Shown: positions 26,555-40,612, counted from the first letter of the stretch. The stretch: DNA of 64,000 nt from Chamaelirium japonicum (GCA_947650365.1 OX393555.1:83953995-84017994); one strand, 5' to 3'. Notes: generated by a model from the letters alone, not told the origin. Numbers and translations: made by a program.

Positions 26555-26726
26555 GGATTATACGAATGAGTAAGAATGGATCGTACGAATGAAATAGAAT
26601 GGATTGTGCGAATGAATTAGAATGGATCATAGAATGGATCAGAATAGATCGTGTGAAAGAATTAGAATGGATCGTATGAATGAATTATAATGGATCGTGC
26701 GAATGAATTCGAATGGATCGTACGAA
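26525..26726 (+). repeat. plus block, 202 bp
   Basis: Counterpart of 12569-12770, equal length. A 207-base open frame starting at 26690 runs from here into the next block; it is repeat readthrough, not a gene. Confidence 0.93.
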
Positions 26727-26728
26727 TT
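26670..26728 (+). repeat. L59 spacer, orientation A
   Basis: Counterpart of 12714-12772 in 16-kb copy 2, exactly 13,956 bp downstream, with the same missing ATTGTATG monomer in the left arm. Confidence 0.88.
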
Positions 26729-26894
26729 CATTCTAATTCATTCATACAATCCATTCTAATTCTTTCACACGATCTTCTGATCCATTCTACGATCCATTGT
26801 AATTCATTCGCACAATCCATTCTATTTCATTCGTATGATCCATTCTTACTCATTCGTATGATCCATTCTAATTCATTCGCACGAATGTATCCAT
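26727..26894 (-). repeat. minus block, 168 bp
   Basis: Counterpart of 12771-12938, equal length, including the composite of truncated monomers. Confidence 0.93.
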
Positions 26895-26897
26895 AAT
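26865..26897 (-). repeat. L33 spacer, orientation A
   Basis: Copy-2 counterpart of 12909-12941 (offset 13,956), including the same truncated GAAATACGTACG joint. Confidence 0.88.
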
Positions 26898-29387
26898 GGA
26901 TTATACGAATGAGTAAGAATGGATCGTACGAATGAAATACGTACGAATGAATTAGAATGGATCGTACGAATGAACTAGAATGGATCGTACGAATGAAATA
27001 GAATAGATTGTACGAATGAATTAGAATGGATTCGTACGAATGAATTAGAATGGATACATTCGTGCGAATGAATTAGAATGGATACATTCGTGCGAAAGAA
27101 TTAGAATAGATCGTATGAATGAATTAGAATGGATCCTATGAATGAATTAGAATGGATCGTGCGAATGAATTAGAATGGATCGTATGAATGAATTAGAATA
27201 GATCGTACGAATGAATTAGAATCGATCGTACGAAGGATTTAGAATGGATCGTACGAATGAATTAGAATGGATATATTCGTGCAAATGAATTAGAATGGAT
27301 CGTGCGAATGAATTAGAATGGATCGTACGAATGAATTAGAATGGATCGTACGAATGAATTAGAATGGATCTTACGAATGAATTAGAATGGATCGTACGAA
27401 TGAATTAGAATGGATCGTACGAATGAATTTGAATGGATACATTCGTGCGAATGAATTAGAATGGATCGGACGAATGAATTAGAATGGATCATACGAATGA
27501 ATTAGAATGGATCAAATGAATGAATTAGAATGGTTACATTCATGCGAATGAATTAGAATGGATCGTACGAATGGATTAGAATGGATCGTACGAATGGATT
27601 AGAATGGATACATTCAAGCGAATGAATTAGAATGGATCGTACGAATGAATTAGAATGGATCGTACGAATGGATTAGAATGGATCCTACGAATGGATTAGA
27701 ATGGATACCTTTGTGCATATGAATTAGAATGGATCGTACGAATGTATTAGAATGGATCATATTAATAAATTAGAATGGATACATTCGTGCGAATGAATTA
27801 GAATGGATCGTACGAATGAATTAGAATGGATTGTACGAATGAATTAGAATGGATCTTACGAATGAATTAGAATGGATCGTAGGAATGAATTAGAATAGCT
27901 CATACGAATGAATTAGAATGAATCGTATGAATGAATTAGAATGGTTACATTCGTGCAAATGAATTATAATAGATCGTACGAATGAATTTGAATGGATCGT
28001 ACGAATAAATTAGAATGGATCGTGGGAATAAATTAGAATGGATCATACGAATGAATTAGAATGGATCCACCGAATGAGTTAGAATGGATCATACGAATGA
28101 ATTAGAATGGATTGTACGAATGAATTAGAATGGATTGTGCGAATGAATTAGAATGGATCGAATGAATGAATAAGAATGGATAAAATAGAATGGATCGTAT
28201 GAATGAATTAGAATAGATACATTCGTGTGAATGAATTAGAATGGATCGTATGAATGAATTAGAATAGATTTTGTGAATGAATTAGAACTGATCGTACGAA
28301 TGAATTAGAATGGATAAATTCGTGCGAATGAATTAGAATGGATTGTATGAATGAATTAGAATGGATCGTACGAATGAACTAGAATGGATACATTCGTGCG
28401 AATGAATTAGAATGGATGGTACGAATGAATTAGAATGGATCTTACGAATGAATTAGAATGGATCGTACAAATGAATTAGAATGGATCGTACGAATGAATT
28501 AGAATGGACACATTCGTGCGAATGAATTAGAATGGATCGGACGAATGAATTAGAATGGATCGTACGAACGAATTAGAATGGATCGTACGAATGGATCGTA
28601 CGAATAAATTAGAATGGATACATTCGTTCGAATGAATTAGAATGGATCATACGAATGAGTAAGAATGGATCGTACGAATGAAATAGAATAGATTGTACGA
28701 ATGAATTAGAATGGATCCTACGAATGAATTAGAATGGATCGTGTGAAAGAATTAGAATGGATCGTACGAAGAAATTAGAATGGATCGTACGAATGAATTA
28801 GAATGGATCGTATGAGTGAATTAGAATGGATAGTGCGAATGAATTAGAATGGATCGTATGAATGAATTAGAATGGATCGTGCGAATGAATTCGAATGGAT
28901 CGTACGAATGAGTAAGAATGGATCGTACGAATGAAATAGAATGGATCGTACGAATGAATTAGAATGGATCGTACGAATAAATTAGAATGGATACATTCGT
29001 CCGAATGAATTAGAATGGATCATACGAATGAGTAAGAATGGATCGTACGAATGAAATAGAATAGATTGTACGAATGAATTAGAATGGATCCTACGAATGA
29101 ATTAGAATAGATCGTGTGAAAGAATTAGAATGGATTGTATGAATGAATTAAAATGGATTGTATGAATGAATTAGAATGGATCCTATGAATGAATTAGAAT
29201 GGATCGTGCGAATGAATTAGAATGGATCGTACGAATGAATTAGAATGGATCGTGCTAATGAATTAGAATTGATCGAACGAATGAATTAGCATGGATCGTG
29301 CTAATGAATTAGAATGGAACGTACGAATGAATTAGAATGGATCGTGTGAAAGAATAAGAATGGATTGTATGAATGAATTAGAATGAA
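26895..29387 (+). repeat. plus block, 2.49 kb
   Basis: Counterpart of 12939-15288 plus extra CGTGCG and CGGACG monomers (near 27300 and 27465) and a repeated 28-mer/GAGTAAG/GAAATAG group near 28975-29070; together these add 143 bp. Confidence 0.94.
27510..27766 (+). repeat. Q cassette, plus orientation
   Basis: Copy-2 counterpart of 13508-13765; shares the ACATTCAAGCG 28-mer. Confidence 0.85.
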
Positions 29388-29444
29388 TTCGTACGATCCA
29401 TTCGAATTCATTCGCACGATCCATTCTAATTCATTCATACGATC
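29386..29444 (-). repeat. L59 spacer, orientation B (flipped)
   Basis: Complete flipped spacer followed by the full mirrored arm through CGGACGAATG near 29597. The homologous place in 16-kb copy 1 (15287) keeps only the first part, having lost 212 bp (eight 23-mers plus one 28-mer). Confidence 0.88.
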
Positions 29445-29906
29445 CATTCTAATTCATTCATACAATCCATTCTAATTCTTTCACACGATCCATTCTAATT
29501 CATTCGTAGGATCCATTCTAATCCATTCGTACAATCTATTCTATTTCATTCGTACGATCCATTCTTACTCATTCGTATGATCCATTCTAATTCATTCGGA
29601 CGAATGTATCCATTCTAATTTATTCGTACGATCCATTCTAATTCATTCGTACGATCCATTCTAATTCATTCGTCCGATCCATTCTAATTCATTCGCACGA
29701 ATGTATATATTCTAATTAATTCGTACGATCCATTCTAATTCATTCGTACGATCCATTCTAATTCATTCGTAAGATCCATTCTAATTCATTCGTACGATCC
29801 ATTCTAATTCATTCGTACGATCCATTCTAATTCATTCGCACGAATGTATCCATTCTAGTTCTTTCGTTCGATCCATTCTAATTCATTCATACAATCCATT
29901 CTAATT
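29388..29906 (-). repeat. minus block, 519 bp
   Basis: Full mirrored K arm (CTTTCACACG, CGTAGG, ATTTC, TTACTC, CGGACGAATG) which copy 1 lacks. Ends on CCATTCTAAT / ATTAGAATGG. Confidence 0.93.
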
Positions 29907-29987
29907 CATTAGAATGGATCGTGCGAATGAATTAGAATGGATCGTATGAATGAATTAGAATAGATTGTATGAATGAATTAGAATGAA
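29907..29987 (+). repeat. plus island, 81 bp
   Basis: Second of three copies of this island; CGTATG replaces CGTACG in its middle monomer. Confidence 0.92.
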
Positions 29988-30044
29988 TTCGTACGATCCA
30001 TTCGAATTCATTCGCACGATCCATTCTAATTCATTCATACGATC
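29986..30044 (-). repeat. L59 spacer, orientation B (flipped)
   Basis: First of two copies inside the 2,108-bp duplication. Identical layout to 15652-15710. Confidence 0.88.
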
Positions 30045-32014
30045 CATTCTAATTCATTCATACAATCCATTCTAATTCTTTCACACGATCCATTCTAATT
30101 CATTCGTAGGATCCATTCTAATTCATTCGTACAATCTATTCTATTTCATTCGTACGATCCATTCTGACTCATTGGTACGATCCATTCTAATTCATTCCAT
30201 TCTAATCCATTCGCTCGAATGTATCCATTCTAATCCATTCGTACGATCCATTCTAATTCATTCGCATGAATGTAACCATTCTAATTCATTCATACGATCC
30301 ATTCTAATTCATTCGTACGATCCATTCTAATTCATTCGTACGATCCATTCTAATTCATTCGTACGATCCATTCTAATTCATTTGCACGAATGTATCCATT
30401 CTAATTCATTCATATGATCCATGCTAATTCATTCATACAATCCATTCTAATTCTTTCACACGATCCATTCTAATTCATTCGTACGATCCATTCTAATTCA
30501 TTCATACAATCCATTCTAATTCATTCGCACGAATGTATCCATTTTAATTCATTCATACGATCCATTCTAATTCATTCGTACGATCCATTCGAATTCCTTC
30601 GTAAGATCCATTCTAATTCATTCGTACGATCCATTCTAATTCATTCGTACGATCCATTCTAATTCATTCGCACGAATGTATCCATTCTAGTTCATTCGTA
30701 CGATCCATTCTAATTCATTCGTACGATCCATTCTAATCCATTCGTACGATCCATTCTAATTCATTCATACGATCCATTCTAATTCATTCATACAATCCAT
30801 TCTAATTCTTTAACACAATCTATTCTAATTCATTCGTAGGATCCATTCTAATTCATTCATACAATCTATTCTATTTCATTCGTACGATCCATTCTTACTC
30901 ATTTGTTTGATCCATTCTAATTCATTCGGACGAATGTATCCATTCTAATTTATTCGTACGATCCATTCTAATTCATTCGTACGATCCATTCTAATTCATT
31001 CGACGATCCATTCTTACTCATTCGTATGATCCATTCTAATTCATTCGTACGATCCATTCTAATTCATTCGTACGATCGATTCTAATTCATTCGCACAATC
31101 CATTCTAATTTATTCGTACGATCCATTCTAATTCATTCGTACGATCCATTCTAATTCATTCGTACGATCCATTCTAATTCATTCGGACGAATGTATCTAT
31201 TCTAATTTATTCGTACGATCCATTCTAATTCATTCATTTGATCCATTCTAATTCATTCGTACGATCCATTCTAATTCATTCGTCCGATCCATTCTAATTC
31301 ATTCGCACGAATGTATCCATTCTAATTCATTCGTACGATCCATTCTAATTCATTCGTACGATCCATTCTAATTCATTCGTACGATCCATTCTAATTCATT
31401 CGCACAAATGTATCCATTCTAGTTCATTCGTACGATCCATTCTAATTCATTCGTACGATCCATTCTAATTCATTATCACGATCCATTCTAATTCATTCGT
31501 ACGATCCATTCTAATTCATTCATACGATCCATTCTAATTCATTCGCATGAATGTATCCATTCTAATTCATTCATACGATCCATTCTACTTCATTCGTACT
31601 ATCCGTTCTAATTCACTCATACGATCCATTCTAATTCATTCATACGATCCATTCTAATTCATTTGCACGAATATATCCATTCTAATTCATTCGTACGATC
31701 CATTCTAATTCCTTCGTACGATCCGTTCTAATACCTTCGTACGATCCATTCTATTTCATTCGTATGATCCATTCTAATTAATTCGTACGATCCATTCTAA
31801 TTCATTCATATGATCCATTCTAATTCATTCGTACGATCCATTCTTACTCCTTCGTACGATCCATTCTAATTCATTCATACAATCCATTCTAATTCATTCG
31901 TACGATCCATTCTAATTCATTCGTACGATCCATTCTAATTCATTCGCACGAATGTATCCATTCTAGTTCTTTCGTTCGATCCATTCTAATTCATTCATAC
32001 AATCCATTCTAATT
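29988..32014 (-). repeat. minus block, 2.03 kb
   Basis: Main part of the first 2,108-bp duplicate. The stretch from about 31,790 to 32,014 carries the joint back to the TAGTTCTTTCGTTCG segment. Confidence 0.94.
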
Positions 32015-32095
32015 CATTAGAATGGATCGTGCGAATGAATTAGAATGGATCGTACGAATGAATTAGAATAGATTGTATGAATGAATTAGAATGAA
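32015..32095 (+). repeat. plus island, 81 bp
   Basis: Third copy, 2,108 bp after the second. Confidence 0.92.
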
Positions 32096-32152
32096 TTCGT
32101 ACGATCCATTCGAATTCATTCGCACGATCCATTCTAATTCATTCATACGATC
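32094..32152 (-). repeat. L59 spacer, orientation B (flipped)
   Basis: Second copy inside the 2,108-bp duplication. Same spacer, same 81-bp plus block before it. Confidence 0.88.
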
Positions 32153-34072
32153 CATTCTAATTCATTCATACAATCCATTCTAATTCTTTCACACGATCCA
32201 TTCTAATTCATTCGTAGGATCCATTCTAATTCATTCGTACAATCTATTCTATTTCATTCGTACGATCCATTCTGACTCATTGGTACGATCCATTCTAATT
32301 CATTCCATTCTAATCCATTCGCTCGAATGTATCCATTCTAATCCATTCGTACGATCCATTCTAATTCATTCGCATGAATGTAACCATTCTAATTCATTCA
32401 TACGATCCATTCTAATTCATTCGTACGATCCATTCTAATTCATTCGTACGATCCATTCTAATTCATTCGTACGATCCATTCTAATTCATTTGCACGAATG
32501 TATCCATTCTAATTCATTCATATGATCCATGCTAATTCATTCATACAATCCATTCTAATTCTTTCACACGATCCATTCTAATTCATTCGTACGATCCATT
32601 CTAATTCATTCATACAATCCATTCTAATTCATTCGCACGAATGTATCCATTTTAATTCATTCATACGATCCATTCTAATTCATTCGTACGATCCATTCGA
32701 ATTCCTTCGTAAGATCCATTCTAATTCATTCGTACGATCCATTCTAATTCATTCGTACGATCCATTCTAATTCATTCGCACGAATGTATCCATTCTAGTT
32801 CATTCGTACGATCCATTCTAATTCATTCGTACGATCCATTCTAATCCATTCGTACGATCCATTCTAATTCATTCATACGATCCATTCTAATTCATTCATA
32901 CAATCCATTCTAATTCTTTAACACAATCTATTCTAATTCATTCGTAGGATCCATTCTAATTCATTCATACAATCTATTCTATTTCATTCGTACGATCCAT
33001 TCTTACTCATTTGTTTGATCCATTCTAATTCATTCGGACGAATGTATCCATTCTAATTTATTCGTACGATCCATTCTAATTCATTCGTACGATCCATTCT
33101 AATTCATTCGACGATCCATTCTTACTCATTCGTATGATCCATTCTAATTCATTCGTACGATCCATTCTAATTCATTCGTACAATCGATTCTAATTCATTC
33201 GCACAATCCATTCTAATTTATTCGTACGATCCATTCTAATTCATTCGTACGATCCATTCTAATTCATTCGTACGATCCATTCTAATTCATTCGGACGAAT
33301 GTATCTATTCTAATTTATTCGTACGATCCATTCTAATTCATTCATTTGATCCATTCTAATTCATTCGTACGATCCATTCTAATTCATTCGTCCGATCCAT
33401 TCTAATTCATTCGCACGAATGTATCCATTCTAATTCATTCGTACGATCCATTCTAATTCATTCGTACGATCCATTCTAATTCATTCGTACGATCCATTCT
33501 AATTCATTCGCACAAATGTATCCATTCTAGTTCATTCGTACGATCCATTCTAATTCATTCGTACGATCCATTCTAATTCATTATCACGATCCATTCTAAT
33601 TCATTCGTACGATCCATTCTAATTCATTCATACGATCCATTCTAATTCATTCGCACGAATGTATCCATTCTAATTCATTCATACGATCCATTCTACTTCA
33701 TTCGTACTATCCGTTCTAATTCACTCATACGATCCATTCTAATTCATTCATACGATCCATTCTAATTCATTTGCACGAATATATCCATTCTAATTCATTC
33801 GTACGATCCATTCTAATTCCTTCGTACGATCCGTTCTAATTCCTTCGTACGATCCATTCTATTTCATTCGTATGATCCATTCTAATTAATTCGTACGATC
33901 CATTCTAATTCATTCATATGATCCATTCTAATTCATTCGTACGATCCATTCTTACTCCTTCGTACGATCCATTCTAATTCATTCATACAATCCATTCTAA
34001 TTCATTCCGTACGATCCATTCTAATTCATTCATACGATCTACTCTTTCATACAATCCATTCTAATTCTTTCG
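32096..34072 (-). repeat. minus block, 1,977 bp
   Basis: Matches 15654-17630 with no net indel. Includes a one-base insertion CATTCCGTACG near 34005 shared with 17563. Confidence 0.94.
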
Positions 34073-35426
34073 TGCGAATGAATTAGAATGGATACCATTG
34101 TGCATATGAATTAGAATGGATCGTACGAATGAATTAGAATGGATCATATTAATGAAATAGAATGAATCGTATGAATGAATTAGAATGGATACATTCGTGC
34201 GAATGAATTAAAATGGATCATGCGAATCAATTAGACTGGATCGTGCGAATGAATAAGAATAGATCATACGAATGAATCAGAATGGATCGTACGAATTAAT
34301 TAGAATGGGTACATTCGTGCGAATGGATTAGAATGGATTGTATGAATGAATTAGAATGGATCATACGAATGAATTAGAATGGATCATACGAATGAATTAG
34401 AATGGATCGTACGAATGAATTAGAATGGATCGTACGAATGAATTAGAATGGATCGTGCGAATGAATTAGAATGGATCGTACGAATGAATTAGAATGGATA
34501 CATTTGTGCGAATCAATTTGAATGGATCGTACGAATGAATTAGAATGGATCGTATGAATGAATTAGAATGGATCGTACGAATGAATTAGAATGGATCGTG
34601 CGAATGAATTAGAATGGATCGTGCGAATGAATTAGAATGGATCGTGCGAAAGAATTAGAATGGATCGTACAATGAATTAGAATGGATCGTGCGAATGAAT
34701 TAGAATGGATCGTACGAATGAATTAGAATAGATACATTTGTGCGAATGAATTAGAATGGATCGTACGAATGAATTAGAATGGATCGTATGAATGATTAGA
34801 ATGGATCGTACGAATGAATTAGAATGGATCGTGCGAATGAATTAGAATGGATCGTACGAATGAATTAGAATGGATCGTACGAATGAACTAGAATGGATAC
34901 ATTCGTGCGAATGAATTAGAATGGATCGTACGAATGAATTAGAATGGATCGTACGAATGAATTAGAATGGATCGTACGAATGGATTAGAATGGATCATAC
35001 GAATAAATTAGAATGGATCGTGCGAATGAATTAGAATGGATCAACCGAATGAATTAGAATGGATATATTCGAGCGAATGAATTAGAATAGATCGTAGGAA
35101 TGAATTAGAATGGATCATATGAATGAATTACAATGGATCGTACGAATGAATTAGAATGGATCGTACGAATGAATTAGAATGGATCGTGTGAATGTATTAG
35201 AATGGATACATTCATGCGAATGAATTAGAATGGATCGTACGAATGGATTAGAATGGATCGTACGAATGAATTAGAATGGATACATTTGTGCGAATGGATT
35301 AGAATGGATCGTACGAATGAATTAGAATGGATCGTATGAATGAATTAGAATGGATACATTCGTGCGAATGAATTAGAATGGATCGAACGAATGAAGTAGA
35401 ATAGATCATACGAATGAATTAGAATG

Positions 35427-35710
35427 GATCAAATGAATGAATTAGAATGGTTACATTCATGCGAATGAATTAAAATGGATCGTACGAATGGATTCGAATG
35501 GATCGTACGAATGGATTAGAATGGATACATTCGAGCGAATGAATTAGAATGGATCGTACGAATGAATTAGAATGGATTGTACGATTGGATTAGAATGGAT
35601 TATACGAATGGATTAGAATGGATACCTTTGTGCATATGAATTAGAATGGATCGTACGAAAGAATTAGAATGGATCGTACGAATGAATTAGAATGGATCAT
35701 ATTAATGAAT
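35427..35710 (+). repeat. Q cassette, plus orientation
   Basis: Copy-2 counterpart of 19342-19630, sharing TTATACGAATGG and the extra CGTACGAAAG monomer. Confidence 0.85.
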
Positions 35711-36017
35711 TAGAATGGATCGTACGAATGAATTAGAATGGATCGTACGAATGAATTAGAATGGATCGTACGAAGGAATTAGAATGGATCATACGAATGA
35801 ATTAGAATGGATCGTACGAATGAATTAGAATAGATCGTACGAATGAATTAGAATGGATCGTACGAAGGAATTAGAATGGATATATTCGTACGAATGAATT
35901 AGAATGGATATATTCGTGCAAATGAATTAGAATGGATCGTATGAATGAATTAGAATGCATTGTATGAATGAATTAGAATGAATCGTATGAATGAATTAGA
36001 ATGGATCGTGCGAATGA

Positions 36018-36047
36018 ATTCGAATGGATCGCATGATCCATTCGAAT
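36018..36047. repeat. micro-hairpin, 13-bp arms, 4-base loop
   Basis: Copy of 19910-19939 in the second 16-kb unit; arms and loop unchanged. Confidence 0.93.
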
Positions 36048-36855
36048 AGAATGGATTGTATGAATGAATTAGAATGGATCGGGCGAATGAATTAGAATGG
36101 ATTATGAATTAGAATGGATCGTATGAATGAATTAGAATGGATCGTATGAATGATTTAGAATGGATCGTGCGAATGAATTAGAATGGATCGTACGAATGAA
36201 TTAGAATGGATCGTACGAATGAATTAGAATGGATCATACGAATGAATTAGAATGGATCGTACGAATGAATTAGAATGGATCATATGAATGAATAAAAATA
36301 GATTGTACGAATGAATTAGAATGGATCGTACGAAGGAATTAGAATTGATCGTACGAATGAATTAGAATGGATCGGACGAATGAATTAGAATGGATCGTAC
36401 GAATGAATTAGAATGGATCAAATGAATGATTTAGAATGGTTACATTCATGCGAATGAATTAGAATGGATCGTAGGATCGTATGAATGAATTAGAATGGAT
36501 CGTGCGAAAGAATTAGAATAGATCATATGAATGAATTAGAATGGATTGTACGAATGAATTAGAATGGATCGTACGAATGAATTAGAATAGATCGTACGAA
36601 TGAATTAGAATGGATCGTACGAAGGAATTAGAATGGATCATACGAATGAATTAGAATGGATATTTTCGTGCAAATGAATTAGAATGGATCGTATGAATGT
36701 ATTAGAATGGATCGTACGAATGAATTAGAATGGATTCGTACGAATGAATTAGAATGGATACATTTGTGCGAATGAATTAGAATGTATCGTACCAATGAGT
36801 AAGAATGGATCGTGTGAAAGAATTAGAATGGATTGTATGAATGAATTAGAATGAA

Positions 36856-36906
36856 TTCGTTCGATCAATTCTAATTCATTAGCACGATCCATTCTAATTC
36901 ATTAGT
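36856..36906 (-). repeat. minus island, 51 bp
   Basis: Counterpart of 20685-20735. Confidence 0.9.
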
Positions 36907-37345
36907 ACGAATGAATTAGAATGGATCATATTAATGAATTAGAATGGATCGTACGAATGAATTAGAATGGATCTTACTAATGAATTAGAATAGATCGTAC
37001 GAATGAATTAGAATGGATCATACGAATTAATTAGAATGGATCGTACGAATGAATTAGAATGGATCATACGAATGAATTAGAATGGATCGTACGAATGAAA
37101 TAGAATGGATCGTGTGAAAGAATTAGAATGGATTGTATGAATGAATTAGAATGGATCGTATGAATGGATCGTACGAATGGAATGGATACATTCGTGCGAA
37201 TGAATTAGAATGGATCGTACGAATGAATTAGAATGGATCATACGAATGAGTAAGAATGGATCGTACGAATGAATTAGAATGGATCGTACGAATAAATTAG
37301 AATGGATACATTTGTCCGAATGAATTAGAATGGATCATACGAATG
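36907..37345 (+). repeat. plus block, 439 bp
   Basis: Counterpart of 20736-21197, one monomer shorter. Ends on GAATGCATTC. Confidence 0.92.
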
Positions 37346-38238
37346 CATTCTAATTCCTTCGTACGATCCATTCTAATTCCTTCGTACGATCCATTCTATT
37401 TCATTCGTATGATCCATTCTAATTCCTTCGTACGATCCATTTTAATTCCTTCGTATCCATTCTAATTCACTCATTCGATCCATTCTAATTCATTCGCTTG
37501 AATGTAACCATTCTAATTCAGTCATTTGATCCATTCTAATTCATTCGTACGATCCATTCTAATTCATTCGTACGATACATTGTAATTCATTCATACAATC
37601 CATTTAGATTCATTCGCACAAATTTATCCATTCAAATTCATTCGTACGATCCAGTCTAATTCATTCGTACGATCCATTCTAATTCATTCGCACGAATATA
37701 TCAATTCTAATTCTTTCGTATGATGCATTCTAATTCATTCGTACGATCCATTCTAATTCATTCGTACGATCCATTCTAATTCATTCGCACGAATGTATCC
37801 ATTCTAATTCATTCGTACAATCCATTCTATTTCATTCGTACGATCCATTCTTACTCATTCGTATGATCCATTCTAATTCATTCGTATGATCCATTCTAAT
37901 TCATTCGTACTATCCATTCTAATTCATTCGTACGATCCATTCTAATTCATTCGCACGATCCATTCTAATTCATTCATACGATCCATTCTAATTCATTCAT
38001 ACGATCCATTCTAATTCATTCCTATAATCCATTCTAATTCATTCGCCCGATCCATTCTAATTCATTCATACGATCCATTCTATTCGAATGGATCATGTGA
38101 TCCATTCGAATTCATTCGCACGATCTATTCTAATTCATTCATACGATCCATTCTAATTCATTCATACAATGCATTCTAATTCTTTCACACGATCCATTCT
38201 AATTCATTCGTACGATCCATTCTAATTCATTAATATGA
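37346..38238 (-). repeat. minus block, 893 bp
   Basis: Five bases longer than 21198-22085 because its micro-hairpin at 38082 is intact. Confidence 0.93.
38082..38111. repeat. micro-hairpin, 14-bp arms, 2-base loop
   Basis: Arms ATTCGAATGGATCA (38082-38095) and TGATCCATTCGAAT (38098-38111) around TG. It sits in a minus block, so with its flanks (CATACGATCC before, CGCACGATC after) it is the reverse-complement version of the element at 36018. Confidence 0.93.
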
Positions 38239-39002
38239 TCGTACGAATGAATTAGAATGGATCATACGAATGAATTAGAATGGATACATTTGTGCGAATG
38301 AATTAGAATGGATCGTACGAATGAATTAAAATGGATCGTATGAATGAGTTAGAATGGATCATACGAATGAATTAGAATGGATCGTGCGAATGAATTAGAA
38401 TGGATCGTACGAATGAATTAGAATGGATCGTACGAATGAATTAGAATGGATCATATTAATGAATTAGAATGGATCGTACGAATGAATTAGAATGGATCGT
38501 ACTAATAAATTAGAATGGATACATACGTCCGAATGAATTAGAATGGATCATACGAATGAGTAAGAATGGATCGTACGAATGAAATAGAATAGATTGTACG
38601 AATGAATTAGAATGGATCCTACGAATGAATTAGAATAGATCGTGTGAAAGAATGTATCGTACAAATGAATTAGAATGGATCGTACGAATGAGTAAGAATG
38701 GATCGTACGAATGAATTAGAATGGAATAGAATAGATTGTACGAATGAATTAGAATGGATCGTACGAATTAATTAGAATGGATCATACGAATGAATTAGAA
38801 TGGATCGTACGAATGAATTAGAATGGATCGTACGAATGAATTAGAATGGATCGTACGAATGAATTAGAATGGATACATATGTGCGAATGAATTAGAATTG
38901 ATCGTACGAATGGATTAGAATGGATCGTACGAATGGATTAGAATGGATACATTCGTGCAAATGAATTAGAATGGATTGTATGAATGAATTAGAATGGATC
39001 GT
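38239..39002 (+). repeat. plus block, 764 bp
   Basis: Counterpart of 22086-22849, with the same truncated joints. Ends on GATCGTACGATC. Confidence 0.93.
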
Positions 39003-39398
39003 ACGATCTATTCGAATTCATTCACACGATCCATTCTAATTCATTCATACGATCCATTCTAATTCATTCATACAATCCATTCTAATACTTTCACACGATC
39101 CATTCTAATTCATTCGTAGGATCCATTCAAATTCATTCGTACAATCTATTCTATTTCATTCGTACGATCCATTCTTACTCATTCGTATAATCCATTCTAA
39201 TTTATTCGGACGATTGTATCCATTCTAATTTATTCGTACGATCCATTATAATTGATTCGTCTGATCCATTCTAATTCATTCGTACGATCCATTATTACTC
39301 ATTCGTATGATCCATTCTAATTCATTCGTATGATCCATTCTAATTCATTCGTACGATCCATTCTAATTCATTCGCACAATCTGTTCTAATTCATTCGT
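39003..39398 (-). repeat. minus block, 396 bp
   Basis: Counterpart of 22850-23245. Private changes include CGGACGATTG and TAATTGATTCG. Confidence 0.92.
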
Positions 39399-39590
39399 AT
39401 GAATGAATTAGAATGGATCGTACGAATGAATTAGAATGGATCATACGAATGAATTAGAATGGATCATACGAATACGTAAGAATGGATCGTACGAATGAAA
39501 TAGAATGGATTGTACGAATGAATTAGAATGGATACATTCATGCGAATGAATTAGAATGGATCGGACGATTGAATTAGAATAGATCGTATG
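39399..39590 (+). repeat. plus block, 192 bp
   Basis: Counterpart of 23246-23437; the GAGTAAG monomer reads ATACGTAAG. Its end opens the 1,847-bp-spaced duplication. Confidence 0.91.
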
Positions 39591-40612
39591 ATTCATTCTA
39601 ATTCATTCGTACGATCCATTCTAATACATTCGTACGATTCATGCTAATTCATTCGCACGATCCATTCTAATTCATTCATACGATCCATTCTTATTCATTC
39701 ATACGATCCATTCTAATTCATTCGCACAATCCATTCTAATTCATTCGTACAATCCATTCTAATTCATTCGTATGATCCATTCTAACTCATTCGGTGGATC
39801 CATTCTAATTCATTCGTACGATCCATTCTAATTCATTCCCACGATCCATTCTAATTTTTTCGTACGATCCATTCTAATTCATTCCTAGGATCTATTCTAA
39901 TTCATTCGCACGAATGTAACCATTCTAATTCATTCATACGATTCCTTCTAATTAATTCGTATGAGCTATTCTAATTCATTCGTACGATCCATTCTAATTC
40001 ATTCGTACGATCCATTGTAATTCATTCATACAATCCATTTAGATTCATTCGCACAAATGTATCCATTCAAATTCATTCGTACGATCCAGTCTAATTCATT
40101 CGTACGATCCATTCTAATTCCTTCGTACGATCCATTCTAATTCATTCGTACGATCTATTCTAATTCATTCGTACGATCCATTCTAATTCATTCGTACGAT
40201 CCATTCTAATTCCTTCGTACGATCCATTCTAATTCATTCGTACGATCCATTCTAATTCATTCGTACAATCTATTCTAATTCATTCGTACGAATGGATACA
40301 TTCGTGTGAATGAATTAGAATGGATCGTACGAATGAGTAAGAATGGATCGTACGAATGAAATAGAATGGATTGCACGAATGAATTAGAATGGATCGTACG
40401 AATGAATTAGAATGGATCGTGTGAAAGAATTAGAATGGATTGTATGAATGAATTAGAATGGATCGTACGAATAAATTAGAAAGGATCATACGAAGGAATT
40501 AGAATGGATCGTACGAATGAATTAGAATGGATCATACGAATGAATTAGAATAGATCGTACGAATGAAATAGAATGGATCATACGAATGAGTAAGAATGGA
40601 TCGTATGAATGA
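39500..40612. repeat. 1,847-bp-spaced duplication, copy 1
   Basis: Contains the strand switch at 39590 and the reverse switch at 40287; both recur exactly 1,847 bp downstream (41437, 42134). The minus block between them is 697 bp in both copies. Confidence 0.85.
39591..40287 (-). repeat. minus block, 697 bp
   Basis: First of two equal copies (second at 41438). Ends on ATTCGTACGAAT. Confidence 0.93.

Larger units (their letters stand above)
29785..31892 (-). repeat. 2,108-bp tandem duplication, copy 1
   Basis: Markers repeat at exactly 2,108 bp: GAATTC axis 29985 and 32093, TAGTTCTTTCGTTCG near 29856 and 31964. Copy 1 of the 16-kb unit has this segment once (15490-17630), so the duplication arose after the 16-kb duplication or was lost from copy 1. 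The joint lies in an ordinary CATACAATCC monomer near 31890. Confidence 0.88.
31893..34000 (-). repeat. 2,108-bp tandem duplication, copy 2
   Basis: Second copy. The offset between the two 16-kb units jumps here from 14,334 to 16,442, which is exactly 2,108. From 32093 to 34063 there is no net length change against 15651-17621. Confidence 0.88.
34073..36855 (+). repeat. plus block, 2.78 kb
   Basis: Counterpart of 17631-20684 but 271 bp shorter. That figure is not a 23/28 sum because single bases are also lost (GTACAATG near 34671, GATTAG near 34797, and a larger monomer truncation at GGATTATGAATTAG near 36100). Confidence 0.93.

Noticed and set aside
26690..26896. Open frame of 68 codons across a strand switch
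   Set aside because: It reads through satellite monomers from plus into minus DNA, has only repeat-encoded Ser/Asn/His/Ile-rich sequence, no start context and no homology I recognise.
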